Positions 17,169 to 25,168 of a stretch of DNA of 64,000 nt are shown here, piece by piece; positions within the stretch are counted from its first letter, which is position 1; the number at the start of each line of letters is the position of its first letter. Location: positions 1 to 64,000 of the forward strand of contig NZ_VSFA01000021.1 in NCBI RefSeq assembly GCF_008119785.1, given 5' to 3'. The notes beneath the pieces are model-generated. The model ran no database searches. It was not told where the DNA came from and was given only the letters and a program-made list of their open reading frames with translations. This DNA comes from Micromonospora sp. MP36 (GTDB lineage: Bacteria > Actinomycetota > Actinomycetes > Mycobacteriales > Micromonosporaceae). The position numbers and the translations under genes were made by a program.

Positions 17169-17749
17169 CGCCGCCACCCACCGGCGCGCTGGCGGACCCG
17201 GCGGGCCACCAGGTCGTCGATCACCCGGCCCACCCGGGCCACCGCCTCGGCCCGCGGGTCGGGCCGGTCCGGGTCTGCGGCCAGCGTGAAGCGGGCCGGG
17301 TCGGCCAAGCCCTCGTCGAGGGCGGCGACCAGCTCGGCCTCGGTCTCGCAGAGCCGGACCATCCCGGCCGCACCGAGCCGCCGGGCGAAGAGCTGCTGGT
17401 GGTTGTCGACGTGCTCGTCGTGGGTCGGGTCCCGGGGCACCACGATCGGCAGGTGCCCGGTGCGCCGGGCCTCGGTGATGGTGGCCGGCCCGCCGTGGCT
17501 CACCACCAGGGTGGCCTCGGCCATGGCCCGCTGGAGTTCCTCGTGGCCGAGGAACGGGGTCGCCTCGGGCAGGCGCGGAGTGCGGCTGTGGCCGTACTGG
17601 AGGACGACCCGGACCGGGCCCCGGTCGGCGTGCCACCGCTCCAGCCAGTCCACCAGCCGGTCGAACCGGTGCACGTCGGTGCCGACCACGGCCAGCACGT
17701 ACGGCGCCGAGTCGCGGCCGTCGCGCGGCCGGGGGATGTGCGCGCTCAC
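17165..17749 (-). CDS. Alg13/PssE-like glycosyltransferase catalytic subunit
   Basis: The 194-residue protein starts at GTG 17749 (VSAHIPRP). It resembles the C-terminal half of MurG/GT28 enzymes: VVSHGGPATITEARRTGHLPIVVPR is the nucleotide-sugar binding loop region, and DEHVDNHQQLFARRL follows. In PssD/PssE and Alg14/Alg13 systems this soluble half pairs with a separate membrane-binding half to add a sugar to a polyprenyl-linked acceptor. The partner is the gene at 17856-18332. The two are separated by 106 bp that look inserted, while the downstream sulfotransferase overlaps by 4 bp. Confidence 0.85.
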   Translation of the reverse strand: MSAHIPRPRDGRDSAPYVLAVVGTDVHRFDRLVDWLERWHADRGPVRVVLQYGHSRTPRLPEATPFLGHEELQRAMAEATLVVSHGGPATITEARRTGHLPIVVPRDPTHDEHVDNHQQLFARRLGAAGMVRLCETEAELVAALDEGLADPARFTLAADPDRPDPRAEAVARVGRVIDDLVARRVRQRAGGWRR

Positions 17750-17861
17750 AGCACCACCTTCGTTCGCGACTGCGGGGCTCGCAAAACCGACTCAAGCGCG
17801 CATTCCGGCTCGGCCGCGTCCCACGCGAGCCGCCCCGGAACGCGCGTCCTCGCGCTCACAG
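17741..17861 (-). repeat. 110-bp insertion with 11-bp direct repeats and an internal hairpin
   Basis: CGCGCTCACAG occurs at 17741-17751 and again at 17851-17861, exactly 110 bp apart. Each copy contains GTGA on the minus strand: one is the stop context of the Alg14-like gene and the other the start of the Alg13-like gene. Deleting 110 bp would restore a stop/start overlap. The interval contains a hairpin at about 17796-17846 with arms GGCTCG and CGAGCC plus flanking complementary bases. Confidence 0.5.
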
Positions 17862-18332
17862 GAGATTCCCCACGACGGTCGCCTCCGGGTACATGCGGCG
17901 CTGCTCCTCCCACTGGACCAGCATGGCGGAGAGGAACGGACGGCAGAGCCGGGCGGTCAGCGTCGCGCTGTCGATCCGGTCGTACACCTCGATGTAGATC
18001 GTCGGGATCCGTCGCAGCCGGGCCGCGACCACGAACGGCAGGGCGACCCCGGCGCCGGTGGTGACCACCGCGTCGACCCGCCGCCGGCGCATCACCGCCA
18101 GCGCGAGGAAGGCGTTGCGGACCAGGTTCTTCACGTTACGGGTGGTGGGGTGGTGGGCCCAGACCACGTCCTCGCCGTCGAGCAGGGAACGGGCGTCGGG
18201 GGTGTCGAAGGTGACCCACGCCCGGTGCCGGTCCCGGTACCAGGGCTCCAACGCCAGGAGCTGGGCGAGATGCCCGCCACTGGAGCCGACCAGCAGGACC
18301 TGTCCCGAGCCCTCGGTTGACCCGCTCACCAA
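17856..18332 (-). CDS. Alg14/PssD-like glycosyltransferase membrane-associated subunit
   Basis: The 158-residue protein starts at GTG 18332 with GGGAGGAAAG upstream. It has the N-terminal half of a GT28 fold: VGSSGGHLAQLLAL is the family's first glycine loop, and VVTTGAGVALPFVVAARL is the membrane-associated acceptor-binding region. Alg14/PssD proteins recruit the Alg13/PssE catalytic half, which is encoded next in the operon. It is the first gene of the leftward EPS operon and is divergent from the Wzz-like gene across a 489-bp control region. Confidence 0.87.
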   Translation of the reverse strand: MVSGSTEGSGQVLLVGSSGGHLAQLLALEPWYRDRHRAWVTFDTPDARSLLDGEDVVWAHHPTTRNVKNLVRNAFLALAVMRRRRVDAVVTTGAGVALPFVVAARLRRIPTIYIEVYDRIDSATLTARLCRPFLSAMLVQWEEQRRMYPEATVVGNLL

Positions 18333-18821
18333 AGCTTTCCTCCCCGTACGCCGCGAACACGTCCGGATTTCCGCGAAGGGCCCTCGGACGCGTCATGACA
18401 ACCTATCGGCGCGGAGGTGGACAACTAAAGGGGCCATTGGACGGATCTCCACCCACCGGTCGGGCCAGCCTGGGAATCCCACCGCCGGTAGCCGCTCAGG
18501 CCGGGACTGGCCAGGTCAGCCGAGGTGACGCCGGCGTCACGGGCCGGGCCACCGGAGGCGGCGAGGGTGTGTCAGGATTCCGTCACCGCACCGGACGAGG
18601 AGCCGTCACCGACACCGAATCCCGGGGGCAGGTCGGGGGGAACCGCCCGAATGGTCAGGGATGACCGACCATGTCTACGCGGGCTACGTACACCTGGGCA
18701 GGCTTACCGGAACGGGCGCAGACTTTTCCTCATCGTCCGGATCGGGGACACTCAAGGTCACGGTCACGTCCAGCTGTGCCGTGGACTGCCCGGCTCGGTC
18801 GAAAGGGAGCGACAGACTCTG
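18333..18821. promoter_or_regulatory. 489-bp divergent control region of the EPS operons
   Basis: No convincing gene is present. The main structure is a perfect 16-bp palindrome GTGACGCCGGCGTCAC (18525-18540) and two further CGTCACCG copies at 18581-18588 and 18604-18611. CGTCAC is thus present four times in under 90 bp. GGATTC (18575-18580) and GAATCC further right could pair around the last two copies. I infer a regulator-binding array and a long 5' untranslated region for the rightward operon. Clear -10 and -35 elements were not found. Confidence 0.5.
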
Positions 18822-20594
18822 ATGCCCTCACCCCACCTGGCCGAGAGCGATTCCGACGGTCTTGCCCTGATGGCCTACCTGGGCTGGCTGCGCCGCCGCT
18901 GGTGGATCCTGCTCCTCGCCGCGCTGCTCGGCACGGCGGGCGGGCTGGCGGTGAGCCAGCTGCAGCACGCCCGGTACACGTCGAGCACCTCGCTGCTGGT
19001 ACGCCCGCTGAGCACCGGCGGGGAGAGCAACCCCAACGCCAAGGTCAACCTCGACACCGAGGCGCAGGTGGTCCGCTCGCTGGTCGTCGCCGAGCGGGCC
19101 AAGGGTCTGATGAAGAGCAGCACCCCGGCCGACGAGCTCGTCCAGTCGGTGGCGGTCAACGTCCCGCCGAACAGCCAGGTCCTCCAGGTGGCCTACGAGG
19201 CCGACAGCCCCGCCCAGGCCCAGGCCGGCTCGCACGCCTTCGCCCAGGCGTACCTGGACCTGCGCAAGGCCACCGCCCAGAAGACGGTGGAGAACGAGAC
19301 CGCCGCCTTGAAGCAGCAGATCGGGGACGTCAACAAGCAGCTCAGCGCGGTCGCCGGCCGGATCGCGGCGGCGCCGAGCAACTCGGTCGAGCGGCAGCGG
19401 GCCGAGGCCGACCGGAGCGTCCTGACCAACCAGCTCGCCGCGCTGAACAACCGGCTGAGCCCGCTGCTCTCCGCCGACACCGACCCGGGCGAGATCATCT
19501 CGGACGCCCGGCTGCCGCAGAGCCCCAGCTCGCCCAACCGGACCCTCAACCTGGCCAGCGGCATGGGCGCCGGCCTGCTGCTCGGCATCGTGCTGGCGCT
19601 GGTGCTGGACCGGCTCGACACCCGGGTGCGCCGCGGCCGGGACATCTCCGACCGGGTCGGCCTGCCGCTGCTGCTGGAGCTGCCGGCGCGTGCCTCCTCG
19701 CTGACGATGCTGCCCGCCGGCCACCAGATCTCCCGCGAGCTGGGTCGGCTGCGCAACGTGCTGCTCTCCGCGGTTCCCGAGCCGCGCGGCGGCGGCCGGG
19801 GGCGTCAGCTCCTGCTCTGCGACGGCTCGGCCGGCACCGCCGCCGGGTTCGTCGCCGCCAACCTGGCCGCCGCGTACGCCCGGACCGGCCAGCAGGTCGC
19901 GCTGGTCACCACCAAGCCGGACTCGGCACTGAGCAGCATCACCGGGGTTGCCGAGGGGCGGCACAACCTGGCCTCGGTGCTCCGCCGGGACGTGCCGGCG
20001 CTCAAGGCGCTGGCCCCGGTGCCCGGCCTCGGCCAGCTCCGGGTGCTGGTCCCCGGCGACCTCGACGCCGAGATCGAGCTGCCGGTCGCCGGCCTGCTGG
20101 AGATCCTCGGCGAGCTGTCCGCGCGCTTCGACCACGTGCTCATCGAGACCGCCCAGCCCACCGTCGCGGTGGAGGCCCAGGCCCTGGGCCGGTACGTCGA
20201 CGCGGTGATCGTGGTGGCCGAGAGCGGACGTACCCGCAGCGGTGAGATCACTGCCGCACTCCAGCAGTTCGAGCAGGTCAACGCCCCGGTGATCGGCGCG
20301 GTGCTGGCGCCGCGCCTGCCCGTGCCGGCCGGCGGGACCAGCCGCCCGGCCGCCCCGGCCAACCGGCCCAAGCCCCGGCCGACCCCCGGCCCCTCCGCCG
20401 AGTCGACCATGGTGCTGCCCCGGATGCGGCCCACCGACCCGGGTTCCGCCGCGGGTACGGCGAAGCCGCCGGCGGCGAGCAAGCCGGTGCCGGTCAACGG
20501 CAACTCCGGCACGTACCGGTCACGGGGCGACAGCCCGAGCACCGACGGGCCGGGCCGCGGGTACGCGCTCGAGCGCGGCGAGGACCTGGGGTGA
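18822..20594 (+). CDS. Wzz-type chain-length protein fused to a degenerate tyrosine-kinase domain
   Basis: The 590-residue protein starts at ATG 18822 after AAAGGGAG. A Wzz domain has membrane helices at about 28-47 and 243-265 around a periplasm-facing helical region (ENETAALKQQIGDVNKQLSAVAG). The following domain aligns with BY-kinases, but the Walker A loop reads CDGSAGTAAGF (about 333-343) where a GKS/GKT is expected, so the ATP-binding lysine is missing. The C-terminal tail is Pro-rich with very few tyrosines instead of a Tyr cluster. I infer a chain-length or assembly scaffold without kinase activity. It is the first gene of the rightward EPS operon and overlaps the next by GTGA. Confidence 0.85.
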   Translation: MPSPHLAESDSDGLALMAYLGWLRRRWWILLLAALLGTAGGLAVSQLQHARYTSSTSLLVRPLSTGGESNPNAKVNLDTEAQVVRSLVVAERAKGLMKSSTPADELVQSVAVNVPPNSQVLQVAYEADSPAQAQAGSHAFAQAYLDLRKATAQKTVENETAALKQQIGDVNKQLSAVAGRIAAAPSNSVERQRAEADRSVLTNQLAALNNRLSPLLSADTDPGEIISDARLPQSPSSPNRTLNLASGMGAGLLLGIVLALVLDRLDTRVRRGRDISDRVGLPLLLELPARASSLTMLPAGHQISRELGRLRNVLLSAVPEPRGGGRGRQLLLCDGSAGTAAGFVAANLAAAYARTGQQVALVTTKPDSALSSITGVAEGRHNLASVLRRDVPALKALAPVPGLGQLRVLVPGDLDAEIELPVAGLLEILGELSARFDHVLIETAQPTVAVEAQALGRYVDAVIVVAESGRTRSGEITAALQQFEQVNAPVIGAVLAPRLPVPAGGTSRPAAPANRPKPRPTPGPSAESTMVLPRMRPTDPGSAAGTAKPPAASKPVPVNGNSGTYRSRGDSPSTDGPGRGYALERGEDLG

Positions 20595-21595
20595 ACCGCC
20601 GGCAGATGCTCCGCGCCACCCTCGCCCCGGCCCTCGTGGTCGGCCTCGGCGCCGCCTGCAGTGAGCCGCAGCCCCCCGCCGGCAGCGTCGACGTGGTCGA
20701 CCCGGGTGCGGCCGGGACGCCCGCGCCGAGCCCGACCCCGAGCCTGCCGGCCGCGCCGCTGACCGGCCTGCCGGTGACCGCCGTGGCGGTGGCCAGCCGG
20801 CAGGCGGTCGCCGTGCCGCTGCGGGTCACCCCGTCGACCACCCCGGCCGGCCTGGACGCGGCCGATCTGGTCTACGCCGAGTTCGCCGAGTCCGACACGC
20901 TGCACCTGACGGCCGTGTTCCAGTCCCGGGACGCCTCCCGGATCGGCCCGGTCACCGAGATCCGTCCGGTCGACATCCGGTCGATCGGCGTGCTGCGCCC
21001 GTTCGTCGGATACACCGGCGGTCCCACCGGTTTCCTCACCCAGTTCGAGAAGTCCGGCCTGGCCGGGGTCACCCCGGGCGGCGACGGCGCCAAGGTCTTT
21101 GACGGTGACCACACCTCCACCGCCGCCCTCTGGAAGGCCGCGCCGAAGGGCGGCCAGCCACCCACGCCCGCGCTCGACCACGCGGTCGACGGCGCCGCGC
21201 TGGCCTCGCGGGACCTCGTCCCGGCCGCCGAGCTGACCGTCACCGTCTCCGGCGGCCCACCCATGGTCTGGCGGTACGACCAGCAGAAGTCCCTCTGGGT
21301 GAGCAAGGTGGGCAAGGTGAGCGTGACCGCCGCCTCGGTGATCGTGCTGACCATGGAATACCGGACGCTGGACGTCCGGCACCCGTCACCCCGGTCGCTC
21401 CCCGCGGCGAACGTGTTCGGCGAGGGCGCGGTCGTCGCGGTCTCCGGGCCGTCCAGCGCGAAGGGCCGCTGGCGCAAGCCCGGCCTGGAGATGGTCTGCA
21501 CCATCGCCGACGGCGGCGGTGACCTGATGCACCCGCAGCCCGGCAACGCCTGGGTGATCTACGCGCCGACCGCCGCCAAGGTCACCGTGAAATGA
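20591..21595 (+). CDS. DUF3048 (YerB-like) secreted lipoprotein
   Basis: The 334-residue protein starts at GTG 20591, overlapping the Wzz-like stop. RRQMLRATLAPALVVGLGAACS is a signal with Arg-Arg and a lipobox-like AAC (Cys about 23). A Pro-rich linker precedes the DUF3048 domain (PLTGLPVTA to the end) with segments such as DLVYAEFAESDTLHLTAVFQS and IGPVTEIRPVDIRS. DUF3048 proteins are extracytoplasmic and of unknown biochemical activity. Tight coupling on both sides (GTGA, ATGA) ties it to polymer assembly in this operon. Confidence 0.82.
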   Translation: MNRRQMLRATLAPALVVGLGAACSEPQPPAGSVDVVDPGAAGTPAPSPTPSLPAAPLTGLPVTAVAVASRQAVAVPLRVTPSTTPAGLDAADLVYAEFAESDTLHLTAVFQSRDASRIGPVTEIRPVDIRSIGVLRPFVGYTGGPTGFLTQFEKSGLAGVTPGGDGAKVFDGDHTSTAALWKAAPKGGQPPTPALDHAVDGAALASRDLVPAAELTVTVSGGPPMVWRYDQQKSLWVSKVGKVSVTAASVIVLTMEYRTLDVRHPSPRSLPAANVFGEGAVVAVSGPSSAKGRWRKPGLEMVCTIADGGGDLMHPQPGNAWVIYAPTAAKVTVK

Positions 21596-23082
21596 GTACG
21601 GTCACCCCGCACCGCCCCGCCCGCGGGTCGGCCCCGGTCGACGGGGACGTCCCCGCGCCCGGCGGCACGCGGCTCGCGCCGGCCCCGGTGCGGCCGAAGG
21701 GCTCGTCGTTGCGGCTGCCGGTGGCGTGGCCGCTGATCGCGCTCTTCGTGCTCTACCCGCTGTGGTGGGCGCTCGGGGTGTCCAGCTTCGTCTTCATCAT
21801 CTTCGCCGTGCCGATGGTCGTGCAGCTGCGCCGCCGGGGTCCGATCCGGGTGCCGCCCGGCTTCGGCATCTGGCTGGTGCTGCTGCTCTGGCTGCTGCTC
21901 TCCGTGCTGGTGCTCGGCCTCACCGCGCCGAACACACTCCCGCCCGGTGGCGGCGCCGGTCGCTACATCGGCTGGGGCATCCGGCTGGCGAACTTCGTCG
22001 CCATGACCGTGGTCATGCTCTACGTGCTGAACCTGAGCGAGCGGGAGCTGTCCCGGCGGCGGGTGGTCCGGCTCTTCGGGTTCATGGGAGTCGTCGTGGT
22101 GATCGGCGGCTGGCTCGGCTCGCTCTTCCCCAACCTCGGCTTCGTCGCGCCGCTGCGGTTCATCCTGCCCCACTCGATCGCCAACCAGTCCTACGTCGCC
22201 TCGCTGATGAACGTCAAGTTCGCCCAGGTCCAGCAGGTGATCGCCGGCGAGGCCAGCTCACCGCGTCCGTCGGCGCCGTTCACGTACACCAACTCGTGGG
22301 GCGAGAACACGGCGATCCTGCTGATCTGGATGATCGTCGGCTGGGTGGTGCTGGGCCGGCCGCTGCGCCGGGTGCTCGGCGTCGCGATCGCCCTCGCCGC
22401 GATCTTCCCGATCATCTACTCGCTCAACCGGGGCCTCTGGATCGGCCTCGGCATCGCCGCGGTGTACGTGGCCGTCCGGCTCGCCCTGCGCGGCCGGATG
22501 GCGGTGCTCGGCGGGCTCGCCCTGGCGGTCGGGCTGATCGGGGTGCTGATCATCGCCACCCCGCTCGGCCGCACCTTCGACGAGCGGCTGCAGAACGGGC
22601 ACAGCGACGACATCCGCACCACCCTGTCCGAGGGCGCGATCACCGCGGCCAACCACTCGCCGGTCCTCGGCTACGGCGGCAACCGGGCGCTGATCGGCAG
22701 CAACCGGTCCATCGCCATCGGCAAGTCCGACGACTGCAAGCAGTGCGGCAACCGGGAGTTGGGCAGCAACGGCCAGCTCTGGGCCCTGCTGGTCGGCCAG
22801 GGCTACGTCGGTGCGCTCTGCTACAACGGCTTCTTCCTCTACTGCCTCTGGCGCTACCGGCGCGACCACAGCGCCATCGGGGTCGCCGGCAGTCTGGTGC
22901 TGATCCTCATGCTCTTCTTCCAGTTCACCTACGGTGCGCTGGAAGCCACCCTCGCCTACGGCCTGATCTCGGTCGCCCTGCTCGCCCGCAACGACCGGCT
23001 CCGCCGGGCCGTCGCGTCGGCACCGCACCAGGGCACCGTGGCCGGGCTGCGGGCCCGACTGGAAGCTGCCGGTGACCGCTGA
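21592..23082 (+). CDS. O-antigen ligase/polymerase-like (Wzy-type) membrane protein
   Basis: The 496-residue protein has about 11-12 hydrophobic helices. The conserved large extracytoplasmic loop lies between helices in the C-terminal half (TFDERLQNGHSDDIRTTLSEGAITAANHSPVLGYGG). RSIAIGKSDDCKQCGNRELGSNGQLWALLVGQGYVG is the typical final-loop pattern of the Wzy_C/O-antigen ligase family. It would polymerise repeat units on the outer face of the membrane. The ATG overlaps the previous stop (ATGA), and its own stop overlaps the next start (TGATG). Confidence 0.87.
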   Translation: MSTVTPHRPARGSAPVDGDVPAPGGTRLAPAPVRPKGSSLRLPVAWPLIALFVLYPLWWALGVSSFVFIIFAVPMVVQLRRRGPIRVPPGFGIWLVLLLWLLLSVLVLGLTAPNTLPPGGGAGRYIGWGIRLANFVAMTVVMLYVLNLSERELSRRRVVRLFGFMGVVVVIGGWLGSLFPNLGFVAPLRFILPHSIANQSYVASLMNVKFAQVQQVIAGEASSPRPSAPFTYTNSWGENTAILLIWMIVGWVVLGRPLRRVLGVAIALAAIFPIIYSLNRGLWIGLGIAAVYVAVRLALRGRMAVLGGLALAVGLIGVLIIATPLGRTFDERLQNGHSDDIRTTLSEGAITAANHSPVLGYGGNRALIGSNRSIAIGKSDDCKQCGNRELGSNGQLWALLVGQGYVGALCYNGFFLYCLWRYRRDHSAIGVAGSLVLILMLFFQFTYGALEATLAYGLISVALLARNDRLRRAVASAPHQGTVAGLRARLEAAGDR

Positions 23083-24287
23083 TGGTGTTCCGCGTACCTC
23101 CGGACGGCGACGGCCGCGCCGCGTACCTGGGTGAGCTGGCCGGGCTGATCTGGCCCGAGCCGGCCGAACCCGCCCTGCGCAAGGGGGGCTCCGGCTGGGT
23201 CGTGGTGCCCTCGGCGGCCCGGCCGCGGCTGCTGGTGCCGACCGGCTCCGGCCGAGCGGCGGCGAGCGCCGTGCGGCACTCCACCGAGGCGGTCGGCCGC
23301 AAGGCCCGGCTGGTCCGGCAGGGGTTGGCCACCGCGTTCCGGCTCGGGCTGGGGCCGCTGGTGTTCCGCGACCGGCTGACGGTGACGGGTGCCGGGCTGG
23401 ACGCGTACCTGGCCGAGGTGCTCGGCACCCCGGCGCTGGTCAGCATGCACATCGGGCCCGCCCGGGCCAACCGCAAGCCGGTGCTGCAACTGCTCGCCCC
23501 GGACGGCCGGGCCCTCGGGTACGCCAAGCTCGGCGTCGACCCGCTGACCCGCGCCCTGGTCGACGCGGAGGCCGCCGCGCTGCGCCGGCTGGCCGACCTG
23601 CCGCTCGGGCCGGTCACCGTGGCCGGCGTCCGGCATCACGGCGACTGGCACGGGCACGCGCTGCTGGTGCAGGAGGCGCTGCCGGTGCGGCTGCCCCGGG
23701 CCACCCCGGCCGCCGCCGAGGCGGCCGAGCGGGCGGCCATGGTCACGGTCGCCGGCTGCCTGGGCGTACGCCGGCGGTCCTGGGCCGGCAGTGATCACGC
23801 GGCCCGGCTGTCCGACGCGGTGGACGCGCTCGGCGCGCGCCCGGAGGCCGAGCGGCTGCGCGCGGTGCTGAAGACGGTGGCGGACGCCGACCCGACGGTG
23901 GCCTTTGGCGCCTGGCATGGTGACTGGAACGGCGGCAACAGCGCGGTGCTCGCCGACGGTCGGGTGCTGGTCTGGGACTGGGAGCGGTTCGAGGCGGACG
24001 TGCCGTGCGGCTACGACGCGCTGCACCGGGCGGTGCAGACCGCCATCGGTCACGACGGGCTGGATCCGACGGAGGCCGCGCAGGCGCTGCTCGCCGCTGC
24101 GGACCGGACGCTGGCGCCGTTCGACCAGGACGGCCGGCACGCCGACCTGGTCGCCGTGCTCTACCTGGTGGAGCTGGCGGCGCGCTACCTGCGGGACCGG
24201 CAGGCGGAGGCGGGCGCGCGACTGGGGCACGTCGACGCCTGGCTGCTGCCCGCCGTGGAGGAGCACCTGGCCCGTCGGGCCTGGTGA
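23082..24287 (+). CDS. Aminoglycoside-phosphotransferase-like kinase
   Basis: The 401-residue protein has a kinase-like C-terminal domain. WHGDWNGGNSAVL carries the catalytic H-G-D-x-N-x-x-N pattern, and VWDWERFE carries the metal-binding Asp of the APH fold. Its substrate may be a sugar, lipid or other small molecule; antibiotic resistance is unlikely given the setting. It shares a base with the polymerase stop and is followed 17 bp later by a sulfotransferase, so it belongs to the EPS operon. A role in phosphorylating a sugar or an acceptor is my inference. Confidence 0.78.
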   Translation: MVFRVPPDGDGRAAYLGELAGLIWPEPAEPALRKGGSGWVVVPSAARPRLLVPTGSGRAAASAVRHSTEAVGRKARLVRQGLATAFRLGLGPLVFRDRLTVTGAGLDAYLAEVLGTPALVSMHIGPARANRKPVLQLLAPDGRALGYAKLGVDPLTRALVDAEAAALRRLADLPLGPVTVAGVRHHGDWHGHALLVQEALPVRLPRATPAAAEAAERAAMVTVAGCLGVRRRSWAGSDHAARLSDAVDALGARPEAERLRAVLKTVADADPTVAFGAWHGDWNGGNSAVLADGRVLVWDWERFEADVPCGYDALHRAVQTAIGHDGLDPTEAAQALLAAADRTLAPFDQDGRHADLVAVLYLVELAARYLRDRQAEAGARLGHVDAWLLPAVEEHLARRAW

Positions 24288-24304
24288 GAGTGAGGAGTGG
24301 GGAC

Positions 24305-25168
24305 GTGACGCTGGCCAGGGAGCAGGCGCTCCGTGCGGTGAAGTCGGTGAGCCGGACGGTCGGTCGATTGACCTCCGGTTCGCGGATGGTGCCCGGATTC
24401 CTGATCGTGGGGGCGCAGCGCTGCGGCACCACCTCGCTGTTCAAGACGCTCTCGCAGCACCCCGGGGTGCTGCCGCCGGCCTACCACAAGGGCGTGCACT
24501 ACTTCGACATGGACTACCACCGGGGCATGGGCTGGTACCTCGGCCACTTCCCCACCACCGCGAAGGCGGAGGCGGTCCGGGAGCAGCTCGGCGTACGCGG
24601 GATCACCGGCGAGTCGAGCCCGTACTACATGTTCCACCCGCTGGCCGGGCAGCGGATCGCCAAGGACCTGCCGTCGGTGAAGCTGCTGGTGCTGCTCCGG
24701 GACCCGGTGGAGCGGGCCTACTCGGCGCACTCGCACGAGCTGGCCCGGGGCTACGAGACCGAGTCGTCGTTCGAGCGGGCGCTGGCGCTGGAGGAGGAGC
24801 GGACGGCCGGCGAGCGGGAGCGGATGACCGCCGACCCGAAGTACGCCAGCCACCACCTCCAGCACAACGCGTACCTGGCCCGGGGGCGGTACATCGAGCA
24901 GCTGGAGCGGTTCGAGGCGCTGGTCGGCCGGGAACGGCTGCACGTCATCGACAGCGACGACTTCTTCGCCGACCCGCGCCCGGCCTTCGACGCGGTCTGC
25001 GACTTCCTCGGCCTGCCCCGCTGGGCGGACATCTCCTTCGGCAAGCACAACTCGCGTTCGCGGTCGCCGATGTCGCCGGAGCTGCGGGCCCGGCTGGAGG
25101 CGCACTTCGCCCCGTACGACGAGCGGCTGGCCACCTGGTGGGGACGCGTGCCGTCGTGGCGGCGGTGA
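24305..25168 (+). CDS. Sulfotransferase domain protein (EPS locus, copy 2)
   Basis: The 287-residue protein starts at GTG 24305 with GAGGAG upstream. PAPS-binding motifs are complete: FLIVGAQRCGTTSLF (P-loop, about 32-46) and LLRDPVERAYSAHSHE (3'-phosphate site, about 131-146). The pattern is that of the Sulfotransfer_1/heparan N-deacetylase-sulfotransferase-like group, whose members act on carbohydrates. The GKHNSRSRSPMSPELRARLEAHFAPYDERLA tail is the usual family ending. The stop overlaps the flippase GTG start, so the two are coupled. Confidence 0.9.
   Translation: MTLAREQALRAVKSVSRTVGRLTSGSRMVPGFLIVGAQRCGTTSLFKTLSQHPGVLPPAYHKGVHYFDMDYHRGMGWYLGHFPTTAKAEAVREQLGVRGITGESSPYYMFHPLAGQRIAKDLPSVKLLVLLRDPVERAYSAHSHELARGYETESSFERALALEEERTAGERERMTADPKYASHHLQHNAYLARGRYIEQLERFEALVGRERLHVIDSDDFFADPRPAFDAVCDFLGLPRWADISFGKHNSRSRSPMSPELRARLEAHFAPYDERLATWWGRVPSWRR

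Noticed and set aside
18573..18700. A cyclic-di-nucleotide riboswitch in the EPS leader
   Set aside because: GGGGGGAACCGCCCGAATGG superficially recalls conserved riboswitch segments, but the second conserved block and the outer stems could not be found.
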